Source: Flavobacterium sp. Root420
Lineage (GTDB): Bacteria; Bacteroidota; Bacteroidia; Flavobacteriales; Flavobacteriaceae
DNA: 64,000 nt
NCBI RefSeq assembly: GCF_001427905.1
Contig: NZ_LMEF01000023.1
Location: forward strand, 519,617-583,616
Direction of reading: 5' to 3'
The translations under genes and the position numbers were made by a program. Every line of letters starts with the position of its first letter. The first letter of the stretch is position 1. The notes below the pieces were generated by a model. The model saw nothing but the letters and a program-made list of their open reading frames with translations. It did not search any database and was not told the origin of the DNA. Shown here piece by piece: positions 32,504-41,581 of this stretch.

Positions 32504-33376
32504 TTAAAACTTCATTTTCTCCGGCAAATACTTAGCAACTAATTCCTTGTAATAAGGTAACAAGGCTTTTACATCTGGTTTAACCGGTGCTTTTGTATAT
32601 AAGTCATACGGATTAAATTTTCGTACCCAGTCAAACATTTCTATATCTTTTTCATTCATCAAATGCGCATAAGCATTTTCCTTATGCTGCGAATAGAAAG
32701 AATGGTATCGAATCATATACAAAGCAGGATCCGGAAGATAATCTTTCATGATCTGATATAAATATTCATCATGTCCCCAGCTCATTTTTACTTTATCCAG
32801 TCCACAGTTTTGAGTATAAACGCCTAATTTCGTATTGAATCTTTCATCTGTATAATCCGGATTTTCTTTGAAGAAATCAGGATAAACAATCTTATCAGAA
32901 TAGGCACATCCTACCGGAAAAGTGTCTCCAACAACGGCCCATTGCGGTTCGCCAAACAAGCATAAAATTTTACCCAGATCATGTATAAAACCCGTTAATA
33001 CAAACCAGTCCGGGTGACCGTCTGCCCTTATTGCTTCTGAAGTTTGTAAAAGATGTTGGGTCTGGTCCAAATCAATATCCGGATCACTATCGTCTACAAG
33101 CGTATTTAAGAAATCAACGGCTTCCCAAATTGACATTTCTTTTTTATTGAACTGTAAAAATTCATCTTCTTTACTGCAAACAAAATCATACGTTTGATAG
33201 GTATGATTTATTCTATAAAACTCCTTAACAGTTTCTACTCTTTCTGAATCGACATAATTTCTAAACTCATCTTTTTCTTTTACAGGCTCAGACGGGTCCG
33301 GATATCGTATTAACAAATCGTCTTCCCATTCATCCAGATTGTTCAGCGGATTGTCAGTGTCAATTGGCTTTTTCAT
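32504..33376 (-). CDS. myo-Inositol oxygenase (MIOX)
   Basis: A 290-residue cytoplasmic non-haem di-iron enzyme that oxidises myo-inositol to D-glucuronate with O2. The six metal ligands of the family are visible in order: His in [11 protein letters not shown], His-Asp in GFIHDLGK (with the substrate Lys after it), His in SWGHDEYLY, His in [11 protein letters not shown], and Asp in [14 protein letters not shown]. The start at 33376 is chosen because the upstream TTG would overlap a -7 box at 33401-33408. It resembles the eukaryotic enzyme and is unusual inside a polysaccharide locus. It is the first gene of block A, before GH2. No uronate isomerase is nearby. Confidence 0.93.
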   Translation of the reverse strand: MKKPIDTDNPLNNLDEWEDDLLIRYPDPSEPVKEKDEFRNYVDSERVETVKEFYRINHTYQTYDFVCSKEDEFLQFNKKEMSIWEAVDFLNTLVDDSDPDIDLDQTQHLLQTSEAIRADGHPDWFVLTGFIHDLGKILCLFGEPQWAVVGDTFPVGCAYSDKIVYPDFFKENPDYTDERFNTKLGVYTQNCGLDKVKMSWGHDEYLYQIMKDYLPDPALYMIRYHSFYSQHKENAYAHLMNEKDIEMFDWVRKFNPYDLYTKAPVKPDVKALLPYYKELVAKYLPEKMKF

Positions 33377-33400
33377 AAGATTTAATTTTATTGTTTCATA

Positions 33401-33408
33401 CAAAAATA
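33401..33408 (-). promoter_or_regulatory. Candidate -7 box of PUL block A (inositol oxygenase promoter)
   Basis: The minus strand reads TATTTTTG, matching TAnnTTTG, 25 bases upstream of the MIOX ATG. No convincing -33 element is present, which suggests that an activator is needed. Confidence 0.4.
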
Positions 33409-33501
33409 AAATTACCTTCAGGAAACAGAATGGACTAATACATCAAAAACATGGATAGATTTTAAATTAATGTGATTTTTACAATAAATAATTGTCAAAA
33501 A

Positions 33502-33561
33502 AAATTCCAATAAAAAAATTCCAAATTCCAATGTGGTATGCAATTGGAATTTGGAATTTTT
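33502..33561. repeat. REP-like palindromic repeat, copy 1 (AATTCCAA family)
   Basis: A 31-base unit at 33502-33532 (AAATTCCAATAAAAAAATTC and so on) is repeated exactly at 37421-37451. Here its right half forms a 19-bp perfect stem (33514-33532 with 33543-33561) around a 10-base loop. The two copies bracket the DUF2339 gene. Confidence 0.7.
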
Positions 33562-33584
33562 AAATTTGATTGATCTCACTTTAC

Positions 33585-33608
33585 GGAGACGCACTGCTGT
33601 GCGCCTCT
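33585..33608. repeat. Palindromic GC-rich element (GAGACGCAC type)
   Basis: GGAGACGCAC-TGCT-GTGCGCCTCT is a near-perfect hairpin with one mismatch, and notably GC-rich for this genome. It looks like a dispersed intergenic REP-type element. It sits next to the AATTCCAA repeat. Confidence 0.55.
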
Positions 33609-33683
33609 ACGATGCACCGTGAAGGAAATCATAAAAAATAAATTCCATAACGAATTTCAATATGCAAACCCCAATATTCTTTT

Positions 33684-36600
33684 TTAATCGAATCGCTCTT
33701 TGTATTTTTTGAATAACGTATTCATTACTAAAAGTACTACTCCAACGCCCAATAGAACCAGCGCTCTAATGAGGAAATCTGCATTTGATAAATCGAAAAA
33801 CATGAGTCGGATTACGCAAATACCCACTAAAGAAAGCGAAACGTAACGGAAGTATTTTTCTTTCAGGATAATTCCGAGTATTAGCAATCCCAGAGACTCT
33901 AAAATCCAGAAGAATGTTAAGATTCCTTTATCGAACGAGAGATACAAAAACAATCCGATGCTAAAAGTGGCAGGGTAAATAATGATACTGTTTCTGGATT
34001 TGAAATCTTCAATATATTTATAAATAATAAAAATATACAATGCCAATAATGCAAATATGATGAGATAAACAAATTCAAATTTAGATTCGTAATAGGTGAA
34101 ACTAATAAAAGCTAAATGAAAATTAGCCAGTAAATAATACACAATACTGATTTCCTTTTTATTCCCAATCTTTTTATAATAAAGACATAGGTTTACGATC
34201 GCTGTTACAGCCCAGAATACGGGAAGCCATTTGTGTTCTAATTGAGAAAACATAATGATAGAAAGCCAAATATTTATGAAAATTTGATAATCTATTTTTA
34301 ATGCTTTTATGAATTCTTTTTTGTTTATCAGAAGGGCTAAAACAATCAATAAAACAATACTGAAAAGTTGTAAAACCCAGGCTGACAAAGTAAAACTATT
34401 AAGCTCTTTGATACTGTAAAAAACAGATGTCAGAATAGATAAAAGTCCAATAACTAATATCGATTCCGGAGCTAGTTGTATTTTTTTGCATAAAATAAGA
34501 GCAAAATTCAGGATTGCCAAAAGCATAAACAGCGGGGCTAAGTAAACCAATTTTACCTGGATAAACAATAAAGCGATTATCCATAAGTTTTGATTAACAG
34601 GCAAAACTGAAATAAACATTTTACCCGCTTCTTTTGTACTTTTCATTTGCAAATAACTATACGCAACAGATAATAAAACACATACAGCTTGTGTGCCATA
34701 AAGTACATATTGATTTGCTGTATCTGCTTCGTAAATAGCTAAATAAATACTTAGAAGTATAGACCCCATTAATATTGCGAAAGAGTACAAATTGTAGCGT
34801 TTGATTTTTTCTATTTTTTGGAAAATGAAAAAAGTAATTAATGCTAAACTTCCTAAATAAACAGGAATATAGTTTATTTGGATACAAGAAAAACCAAAAA
34901 CAAGCGCGTTAAAAAGAATGAATTCAGAATTTAATATGTTGAATTTTCCCCAACCGGAAATAACATCATTTGATTTATTTCTGATTTTATCTGCAAATAA
35001 AATATAAGTTTCGATTATAGAAAGTCCAATGGCGATTAATCCAATTTCGGCAGTATTCAAAAATCGGGTATTGTATGCAAATAAGCCGCTTCCAAATAAA
35101 GAAAAAGCAAGGCAAAAACCGTAAAGCAAGATTTGATTTTCGGTAGTAAGTGTTTTCCGTTTAAATTGAATCCATAAAAATTCATGATTTAGTAAAGCAA
35201 TACCAAACCATGCGAAAATTTGGACAATATCATAAGGAGCTAAGTATTTATAAGTAAGCGAAATCAATAAAGCGTTTATACCGATGATTCCAAAGGTTTT
35301 GATTATGGAATCATCATTATAAAATAATTTCACAAACCAGTTAAAGGTTATTACAGTTATGATTCCTAAAGCTAAAGCAAGATCTAAGTTAGATTTTGGA
35401 TCTGTGAGAATTAACAGTAATCCTGTAGCAGTGGTGATGATGAAAAATGTGAATCTTCCGAAATCAAAAGTGTTTGTTTTGAATTTAAATCGTAAAGAAC
35501 ACCACAATAAAGCGATAAATAAAAGCGGAAAATAAAATGAAATAACGATGGTATGATACCAACTTACAAAAAACAATATTGAAAACAGTATGGAGAAAAC
35601 TCCGTTTAAACTCAAATCTTTTTTTATTATAAAAGAATCAATTTCTAAAAATTCTTTTTTTACAACACAAAAAACCGGAACTAATAATGTCATTAATAGC
35701 ATAACAATCAATGTCGCAAAAGTGTTGGTAATGTAGATTTGATCGTAAGACGGATTTATGTTTACAACAAAAAAGAGGAAAACAAGTAAACACAAAACAT
35801 GATTGATACCTAAAAATATTTTATGCAGGAGAATTTCTTTGTTTTTATAAACGACAAACAAACAAGTGATCACTAAAAGGTACAATCCGCATGCAATGCT
35901 ATCAAAACCTACTTTCCAATCATTGAGTATAATGATGCTTAAAGCAAAGAGTATAAATGATACCATCCCGTCCAGATGATACAGCCAAAAAATCTTTTTC
36001 TTTCTGGCAAAAATAGCTGCAAAAAGGCAAAGAATTGCCGCGGTAAATAAAACGAAGATTTTGATTTTACTTCCTGTTGAATGTAAAATTAATCCTAAAG
36101 CAAATAAAATCCAATTGATTAAATGGGTTGCAAAAGCAATTCTGTCAAAACGAGTATTTGCATAAATGCTGCGGTATTGCATATACATGCAACTTACCGA
36201 AACCAAAACAATACCAATTATAGCAAAGATATTTTGAGACGGAGTTAAAATGTTTGTTCCCTGCATAAACCAAATATCAAATACTATAAAAGCCGAAATA
36301 ACAATCAATAGATGATATTCCCATTTTTCTTTATAGGATAAAACGATTCCTGCTGTTGCCGTTAACGACGCCAATAAAAAAGTAATCAAGAGTTTTTCAG
36401 GAATTACACATAAAATCAGGATACTCAATATTACATGCAACGATAAAAAAGTCTGCTGTTTTATTATATAACCAATATACAAATTGATTGCAATTCCAAT
36501 TCCGATGAGGGAATAAGCGAGGGGAATATTATGTATAAAAGTGAGCGCTGGAATTTGTGAAGCACCAAAACAGCCAAACAAAAACAAACTTGCTCCGGCA

Positions 36601-37340
36601 CTACGAAGCCAAAGCCCCGTTTTAAGCCATTTTTCTTTTTTCCTCAGGAAAAAATAGGAACCGGCTAAAATTCCGGCATAAAGCCAAAGAATTAAAATTC
36701 GGAACATTGGCGAAACTTTCATTGCGGTATAAATGCTTAAATAACCAATTCCCAATACCATAATGGCCGTTCCCAAAATCCCCGTCCAGTTTTCGGCAAA
36801 TTGCTGTTCCAGTTTTTTTATTAGAATAGAAAAAGTACTTTCTACATAAATTTCTTCTTCGTGAGTTTGAGGTTCCGGCTGTGCTTCTACTTCACTCGTT
36901 TGTTTTATTTCAAGGTTTTCTAAGGGCTCAGGTGTTTTTATTGCTATAATGCTTTCTTTTTTATCAGTTACAGCAATAGCAGGTTTGTCGAAACTCAAAG
37001 CAATTTTTTCAAGAGACTCTTCACTAATTGTATTTGTTTCACTTTGAGAAGAATCTTCAATACTATTCGGGACAACAGGAATGATTGCAGGAGAAACATC
37101 TTGCTTTTGTTCCGGAACTATTTCAATGGCATCAATTTTTGAAACTGTATTCGTGGCGACAAACTCAGGTTGGGTGATTTGTCTTTTGATTTCATCAATT
37201 TCTTTTTTCAAAGAGTTGTAATTATCTTTATTTTCCCGATAAAGAGAATCTAACTTTTCGTTTTCTGTTTTTAATTTAGATAAATTATTAAACAATACAA
37301 CAACACAAACAATTAATGCAAAAAGTATAAAACTCTCCAT
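33684..37340 (-). CDS. Giant DUF2339 multi-pass membrane protein
   Basis: A 1218-residue integral membrane protein. One N-terminal helix (residues 1-20) is followed by a coiled coil (LSKLKTENEKLDSLYRENKD) and a ~130-residue acidic linker. From about residue 180 to the end come some 30 or more closely spaced hydrophobic helices with short loops. This pattern and the segment ENWTGILGTAIMVLGIGYLS match DUF2339. No catalytic or transport motif is visible. The gene interrupts the polysaccharide locus and is bracketed by matching palindromic repeats, so it may be unrelated to glycan use. The function is unknown across the family. Confidence 0.85.
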   Translation of the reverse strand: MESFILFALIVCVVVLFNNLSKLKTENEKLDSLYRENKDNYNSLKKEIDEIKRQITQPEFVATNTVSKIDAIEIVPEQKQDVSPAIIPVVPNSIEDSSQSETNTISEESLEKIALSFDKPAIAVTDKKESIIAIKTPEPLENLEIKQTSEVEAQPEPQTHEEEIYVESTFSILIKKLEQQFAENWTGILGTAIMVLGIGYLSIYTAMKVSPMFRILILWLYAGILAGSYFFLRKKEKWLKTGLWLRSAGASLFLFGCFGASQIPALTFIHNIPLAYSLIGIGIAINLYIGYIIKQQTFLSLHVILSILILCVIPEKLLITFLLASLTATAGIVLSYKEKWEYHLLIVISAFIVFDIWFMQGTNILTPSQNIFAIIGIVLVSVSCMYMQYRSIYANTRFDRIAFATHLINWILFALGLILHSTGSKIKIFVLFTAAILCLFAAIFARKKKIFWLYHLDGMVSFILFALSIIILNDWKVGFDSIACGLYLLVITCLFVVYKNKEILLHKIFLGINHVLCLLVFLFFVVNINPSYDQIYITNTFATLIVMLLMTLLVPVFCVVKKEFLEIDSFIIKKDLSLNGVFSILFSILFFVSWYHTIVISFYFPLLFIALLWCSLRFKFKTNTFDFGRFTFFIITTATGLLLILTDPKSNLDLALALGIITVITFNWFVKLFYNDDSIIKTFGIIGINALLISLTYKYLAPYDIVQIFAWFGIALLNHEFLWIQFKRKTLTTENQILLYGFCLAFSLFGSGLFAYNTRFLNTAEIGLIAIGLSIIETYILFADKIRNKSNDVISGWGKFNILNSEFILFNALVFGFSCIQINYIPVYLGSLALITFFIFQKIEKIKRYNLYSFAILMGSILLSIYLAIYEADTANQYVLYGTQAVCVLLSVAYSYLQMKSTKEAGKMFISVLPVNQNLWIIALLFIQVKLVYLAPLFMLLAILNFALILCKKIQLAPESILVIGLLSILTSVFYSIKELNSFTLSAWVLQLFSIVLLIVLALLINKKEFIKALKIDYQIFINIWLSIIMFSQLEHKWLPVFWAVTAIVNLCLYYKKIGNKKEISIVYYLLANFHLAFISFTYYESKFEFVYLIIFALLALYIFIIYKYIEDFKSRNSIIIYPATFSIGLFLYLSFDKGILTFFWILESLGLLILGIILKEKYFRYVSLSLVGICVIRLMFFDLSNADFLIRALVLLGVGVVLLVMNTLFKKYKERFD

Positions 37341-37402
37341 AGGTTAAATTTAGATTTGGCTAAAGTAAGAATTATACTTTTAAAAAAAATACTGAAATTC
37401 CA

Positions 37403-37474
37403 ATCCCGAGGCTTCGGGATAAATTCCAATAAAAAAATTCCAAATTCCAATTACTTCTGAAGTTGGAATTTGGA
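37403..37474. repeat. REP-like palindromic repeat, copy 2
   Basis: ATCCCGA-GGCT-TCGGGAT (37403-37420) is a small hairpin. It is followed by the 31-base AATTCCAA unit (37421-37451), identical to that at 33502-33532. TCCAAATTCCAA (37439-37450) pairs with 37463-37474. Together these lie between the DUF2339 start and the hybrid-regulator stop. Confidence 0.7.
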
Positions 37475-37499
37475 TTTTAATTTTTGGAATTTAATTTAT

Positions 37500-40400
37500 T
37501 TAATTGATCAATTTACTTGGCGGGAAACCAAACTGCTTTTTGAAACATCTGCTGAAATATAAAGGATCATTAAAACCTACTAAGCTGGTCACTTCAGAAA
37601 CATTATATTTTTTGGTTTTTAAAAGCTCTGCTGATTTTTTTAAACGTATTGTTCTGATAAACTCGTTTGGAGCCAAATCAGTCAATTCCTTGATTTTCCT
37701 GTATAATTTAGATGAACTAACGCCCATTTTATCACATAAAAATTCTGTTGATAAATCTTCTTCGCTCAGATTATCATTGATCAAAGCTGTAATTTTTTCC
37801 ATAAACTCTTCATCGATCGGAGAATGGGTAAGCAAGCTTATCTTACTTTCGATTTCGCCTGAGAATTTTACTTTTAATTCTAAACGCGATTTAATAATAT
37901 TTTCAATAACTGTTTTTAGCAGTAACGGTTCAAAAGGCTTAACAAGGTACCCATCTGCCCCCATGTCATATCCTTTCACTTTATCTGTATTTTCGGCAAG
38001 TGCAGTTAAGAGAACCACAGGAATATGACTGATAAATTCATCACTTTTTAATTGTCGACAAAATTCTAATCCGTCCATAACAGGCATCATGACATCTGCA
38101 ACACACAAAATTGGTTTTATCTGCCTGCATATTTTCAGACCTTCCTCTCCGTTCTCGGCATCGTAAACTTTATAGTAATCAGACAGATAATCGACTAAAT
38201 ATTTTCTAAGTTCGATATTGTCTTCTATAACCAGTATTTTTTCTTTTAAATCTGTATTCTGAATAATTTTTTTGGCTGCTTTTTCAGGAATGAGCATACT
38301 TAGATTATCATTTTTCAAAGCATATTCAAACACTTCTTTGGTATCATACGAACTTCGCTGTATTGGAATTTCAACTCTAAAGGTACTGCCTTTGCCAGGC
38401 GTGCTTTCTACCGTTATAGTGCCTTTATGAATGGCTACAAGAGATTTTACCAATGATAAACCAATACCAGAACCTGTATTGTTTGCTTTACTGTTGGAGG
38501 CCTGATAGAATCGTTTAAAGATTTTTTCCTGACTTTTTAAGGGAATCCCAATACCATCGTCAGTAACCTCTATAACCAGAAAATCTTCCGGACCTTCTTT
38601 AAGATTAATAAACAAATCTACATTTCCGTATTTATTGGTAAATTTCAAAGCATTAGACAATAGATTGTAAAGAATCTTATCGTATTTATCGTTGTCGATC
38701 CAGCCTGTAATAGTATCAGCTCCAGAAGTAAAATTTAATTTAATTTTCTTGTTGTAGGCCAACTCTTTATAGGAATCAAAGATGTTTTTTGAATAGGCCA
38801 GAATGTCTGTTTTTGAAACTTTAAGCTTTAATTCTCCAGACTGTGCTTTTCTAAAATCGAGTACCTGATTGACCAGATTCAGCAATCTGCTTGCATTTTG
38901 ATAAATTAGATTGTATCGGCTTTTTTCATATTCGGTTGCGTTGCTGTTATTCTCCTCTAATAATTGTTTAGCGGGACCCAAAATAAGTGTCAACGGGGTT
39001 CTTAACTCGTGCGAGATATTAGTAAAAAAACGTAATTTTTCATTGTTGAGCTTGATATCATGCTCCCTGTTTACTTTTTCTGTCAGCAGTTCTTGTTTTA
39101 ATCGGATACGATTTTTTATTTCTTTTCTGATAAAATAAAAAATACATGCTAATAGTAATACAAACAGAACAAATGAAGTTGGGGTTAACCAAAAAGGAGG
39201 AAGAATTCTAATTTGGTACGATACTTCTTTGCTCCAATTTCCATCGCTGTTACACGATTTTATTTTAAAAACGTATTTGTCCGGATACAGATTGGTATAT
39301 TGAACAATTCTGGAGTTGCTGTTGGCAGTAATCCAATGTTTGTCAAAACCTTCAAGCATATATTGAAACTTGTTTAGCTTTTCGTTTACAAATGAAGGAG
39401 TCGAAAACTGAAGTGAAAAATTTCGGTTTTTATAATTGAGTTCAGCTTTTCTTCCATAATTCAAATCCTGCAACAGCGGGATTTGACCATTTATTTCCAT
39501 ATTAGGAAATACTTCTTCATTCTGAATTTTAAATTCGGTTATAATCGGTTCAGGCGACCATTTATTCCTTTTCATTGTATGTGGTGAAAAAGTAATAATG
39601 CCATTTTTACCACCCAGATAAATATTAGAATTATTAAAATTAAAAAAGCCGCTTGAACTAAACACATCCAGCCTGTTTCCACTGTTTACGTGATAGATAT
39701 TAATCTCTTTAAGATTAGCATTTACCCATGCTATACTATTGTTGTTTATGTTTAGCCATAGATTTCCATTAGTATCAGATAACATATCTGTAACCCATTT
39801 TCCGGAGAGTTCCTTAAAATGTGAAATTGTTTTAAAACTGTTTCTTGAAGGTTCATAAAGGCATAGTCCATAACGCGTTGAAGCCCATATTTTTCCTTTT
39901 TTATCGATCATAACATCACTTACGTTATCATCATATGGAGCGCCATTTTCTTTTTTGGAAAGTGACTTATAGGTTTCTATTTTTCCTGATGTAATGTTGT
40001 ATCTCACTACACCCGTTTCTGTTGCAAACCAAATATTGTTTTTAGTGTCTTTTTCTATTGCATTAACCTGAAAACCAGGCAACAATTTACCTTTTGACGC
40101 CTGAACTTCTAAGGTATTTGTGTTTATAATAACAGCCCCTTCTCCAAAAGAACCTACCATCATGGTTTGTGGTCCAATTTTGCAAAAAGCAAATAATGCT
40201 GAAGACTCAAAGCCAAGGGAAACTTCTTTTGAAGAATTAGTTGCATAATTATAAACCATCAGATTACCATTCCAAAGACCGCAATAAAAAACCTTTCCGT
40301 CCTCCGAATAAATACTGGCAATATCCTTGTCATTATTATACAATGGCTTAAAACCTTTGGCATTAGATATAAAAAGTCCATTATGACTGGTTGCCACAAT

Positions 40401-41540
40401 TACTTTTTGATCAAATGTTCTGGCAAAACCCCTTATACGTGGAGCTTGATTACCTATGTGATGGGATATGTCTTTATTGAGTATAAACTGATTTTCGTAT
40501 GGATCAAATTTATCCAGTCCGTCTTCAGTTCCTATCCATAGTACTCCGGATGCATCAAAATATAATGCCGAAATTAAATTATCAACGATAGAGGTGTCTT
40601 CTGATAATATGGAATAATACCATTTGTAATTTCCTTTTTGAATATCTTCCAAATTCTTGCACACCAGTAATCCTCCTAACGTACCCACCCAATATTTACC
40701 GTCCTGAGCTCGGGCAACTGACAAAAAATACGGACCTAAACTTCCTCTGATTTCCTTGTCTTCAATATATAAGTTTACAAATTGATCGGTTTTTTTATCT
40801 AATTTATACAGCCCTTGGCGCGTTCCTATAAAAATATCTGACTTGGCATCTTCATAAATAAAATTAACATACGGATTCTTCGCATTAGAATTAGGAACAG
40901 AAAGCGTGTAATCATTAATTTTTACAATAGCACCTTTTGCATCCATGGTAATTTTTGCCACAGATCCCTTTTCATAACTACCTATCCAGATATTCCCTTT
41001 TTTATCTTCAAAAATTTCTTTTACATAATCAAAACCCTTGATTGGAATCTTTTCAAATCGGTTTCCCTTCAAATAAAACAGATAAACACCCTTAGTTTTA
41101 GTACCTACCCAGACTCTTTTAAATTTATCAACATAAACGGATCGAATTTCTTCTTCCGGTAAACTATTAGGATCGTCTTTTTTGGAAAAAAAAGTGGTAA
41201 AAACCTGCGTGTCCAATTTAAAAAGTGTCAGGCCTTTTCTGGTTCCTATCCATAAATTGTTGGAATCCTCATCCAATTCTAATGCTGTTATGTCATCATT
41301 ATACAATTTATTCGTGCCAGGTGAATAACTCATGTAATTTTTAAACTGATAGCCATCAAAACGATTCAATCCTGAAAAAGTTCCGAACCACAAAAAACCT
41401 TTTTTATCCTGCACAATATGTCGTACAGAATTATGAGACAAACCATTATTGTCATTATAATGCGTAAATTTTATATTCTGCGAATGCGAATAATAAAATA
41501 CGATTAAACAAAGAAAAATAATGTAAGGGTTCTGTCTCAT
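37500..41540 (-). CDS. Hybrid two-component system regulator (HTCS)
   Basis: A 1346-residue one-protein two-component regulator, the usual activator of Bacteroidota PULs. I use the ATG at 41540; the longer frame starts with TTG. A signal/anchor helix is followed by a periplasmic reg_prop beta-propeller (~20-690; repeats such as KKGFLWFGTFSGLNRFDG and KGNIWIGSYEKG). Then come a Y_Y_Y domain, a TM helix (FVLFVLLLACIFYFI), HisKA with FTNISHELRTPLTLILG, and HATPase (ATDDGIGIPL-like VTDDGIGIPL). A receiver with VADVMMPVMDG and an AraC helix-turn-helix complete the C-terminus. It is the last gene of block B, 41 bases after the phosphoesterase. It probably senses an oligosaccharide of the locus and activates the SusCD and hydrolase promoters. 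Confidence 0.95.
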   Translation of the reverse strand: MRQNPYIIFLCLIVFYYSHSQNIKFTHYNDNNGLSHNSVRHIVQDKKGFLWFGTFSGLNRFDGYQFKNYMSYSPGTNKLYNDDITALELDEDSNNLWIGTRKGLTLFKLDTQVFTTFFSKKDDPNSLPEEEIRSVYVDKFKRVWVGTKTKGVYLFYLKGNRFEKIPIKGFDYVKEIFEDKKGNIWIGSYEKGSVAKITMDAKGAIVKINDYTLSVPNSNAKNPYVNFIYEDAKSDIFIGTRQGLYKLDKKTDQFVNLYIEDKEIRGSLGPYFLSVARAQDGKYWVGTLGGLLVCKNLEDIQKGNYKWYYSILSEDTSIVDNLISALYFDASGVLWIGTEDGLDKFDPYENQFILNKDISHHIGNQAPRIRGFARTFDQKVIVATSHNGLFISNAKGFKPLYNNDKDIASIYSEDGKVFYCGLWNGNLMVYNYATNSSKEVSLGFESSALFAFCKIGPQTMMVGSFGEGAVIINTNTLEVQASKGKLLPGFQVNAIEKDTKNNIWFATETGVVRYNITSGKIETYKSLSKKENGAPYDDNVSDVMIDKKGKIWASTRYGLCLYEPSRNSFKTISHFKELSGKWVTDMLSDTNGNLWLNINNNSIAWVNANLKEINIYHVNSGNRLDVFSSSGFFNFNNSNIYLGGKNGIITFSPHTMKRNKWSPEPIITEFKIQNEEVFPNMEINGQIPLLQDLNYGRKAELNYKNRNFSLQFSTPSFVNEKLNKFQYMLEGFDKHWITANSNSRIVQYTNLYPDKYVFKIKSCNSDGNWSKEVSYQIRILPPFWLTPTSFVLFVLLLACIFYFIRKEIKNRIRLKQELLTEKVNREHDIKLNNEKLRFFTNISHELRTPLTLILGPAKQLLEENNSNATEYEKSRYNLIYQNASRLLNLVNQVLDFRKAQSGELKLKVSKTDILAYSKNIFDSYKELAYNKKIKLNFTSGADTITGWIDNDKYDKILYNLLSNALKFTNKYGNVDLFINLKEGPEDFLVIEVTDDGIGIPLKSQEKIFKRFYQASNSKANNTGSGIGLSLVKSLVAIHKGTITVESTPGKGSTFRVEIPIQRSSYDTKEVFEYALKNDNLSMLIPEKAAKKIIQNTDLKEKILVIEDNIELRKYLVDYLSDYYKVYDAENGEEGLKICRQIKPILCVADVMMPVMDGLEFCRQLKSDEFISHIPVVLLTALAENTDKVKGYDMGADGYLVKPFEPLLLKTVIENIIKSRLELKVKFSGEIESKISLLTHSPIDEEFMEKITALINDNLSEEDLSTEFLCDKMGVSSSKLYRKIKELTDLAPNEFIRTIRLKKSAELLKTKKYNVSEVTSLVGFNDPLYFSRCFKKQFGFPPSKLIN

Positions 41541-41581
41541 ATACTGCAATTTACAGTTTTTATTAATAGTTATTATTACTG

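Noticed and set aside
33502..37474. CRISPR array or composite transposon ends
   Set aside because: Only two repeat copies, no spacer regularity and no transposase; they are palindromic intergenic repeats.
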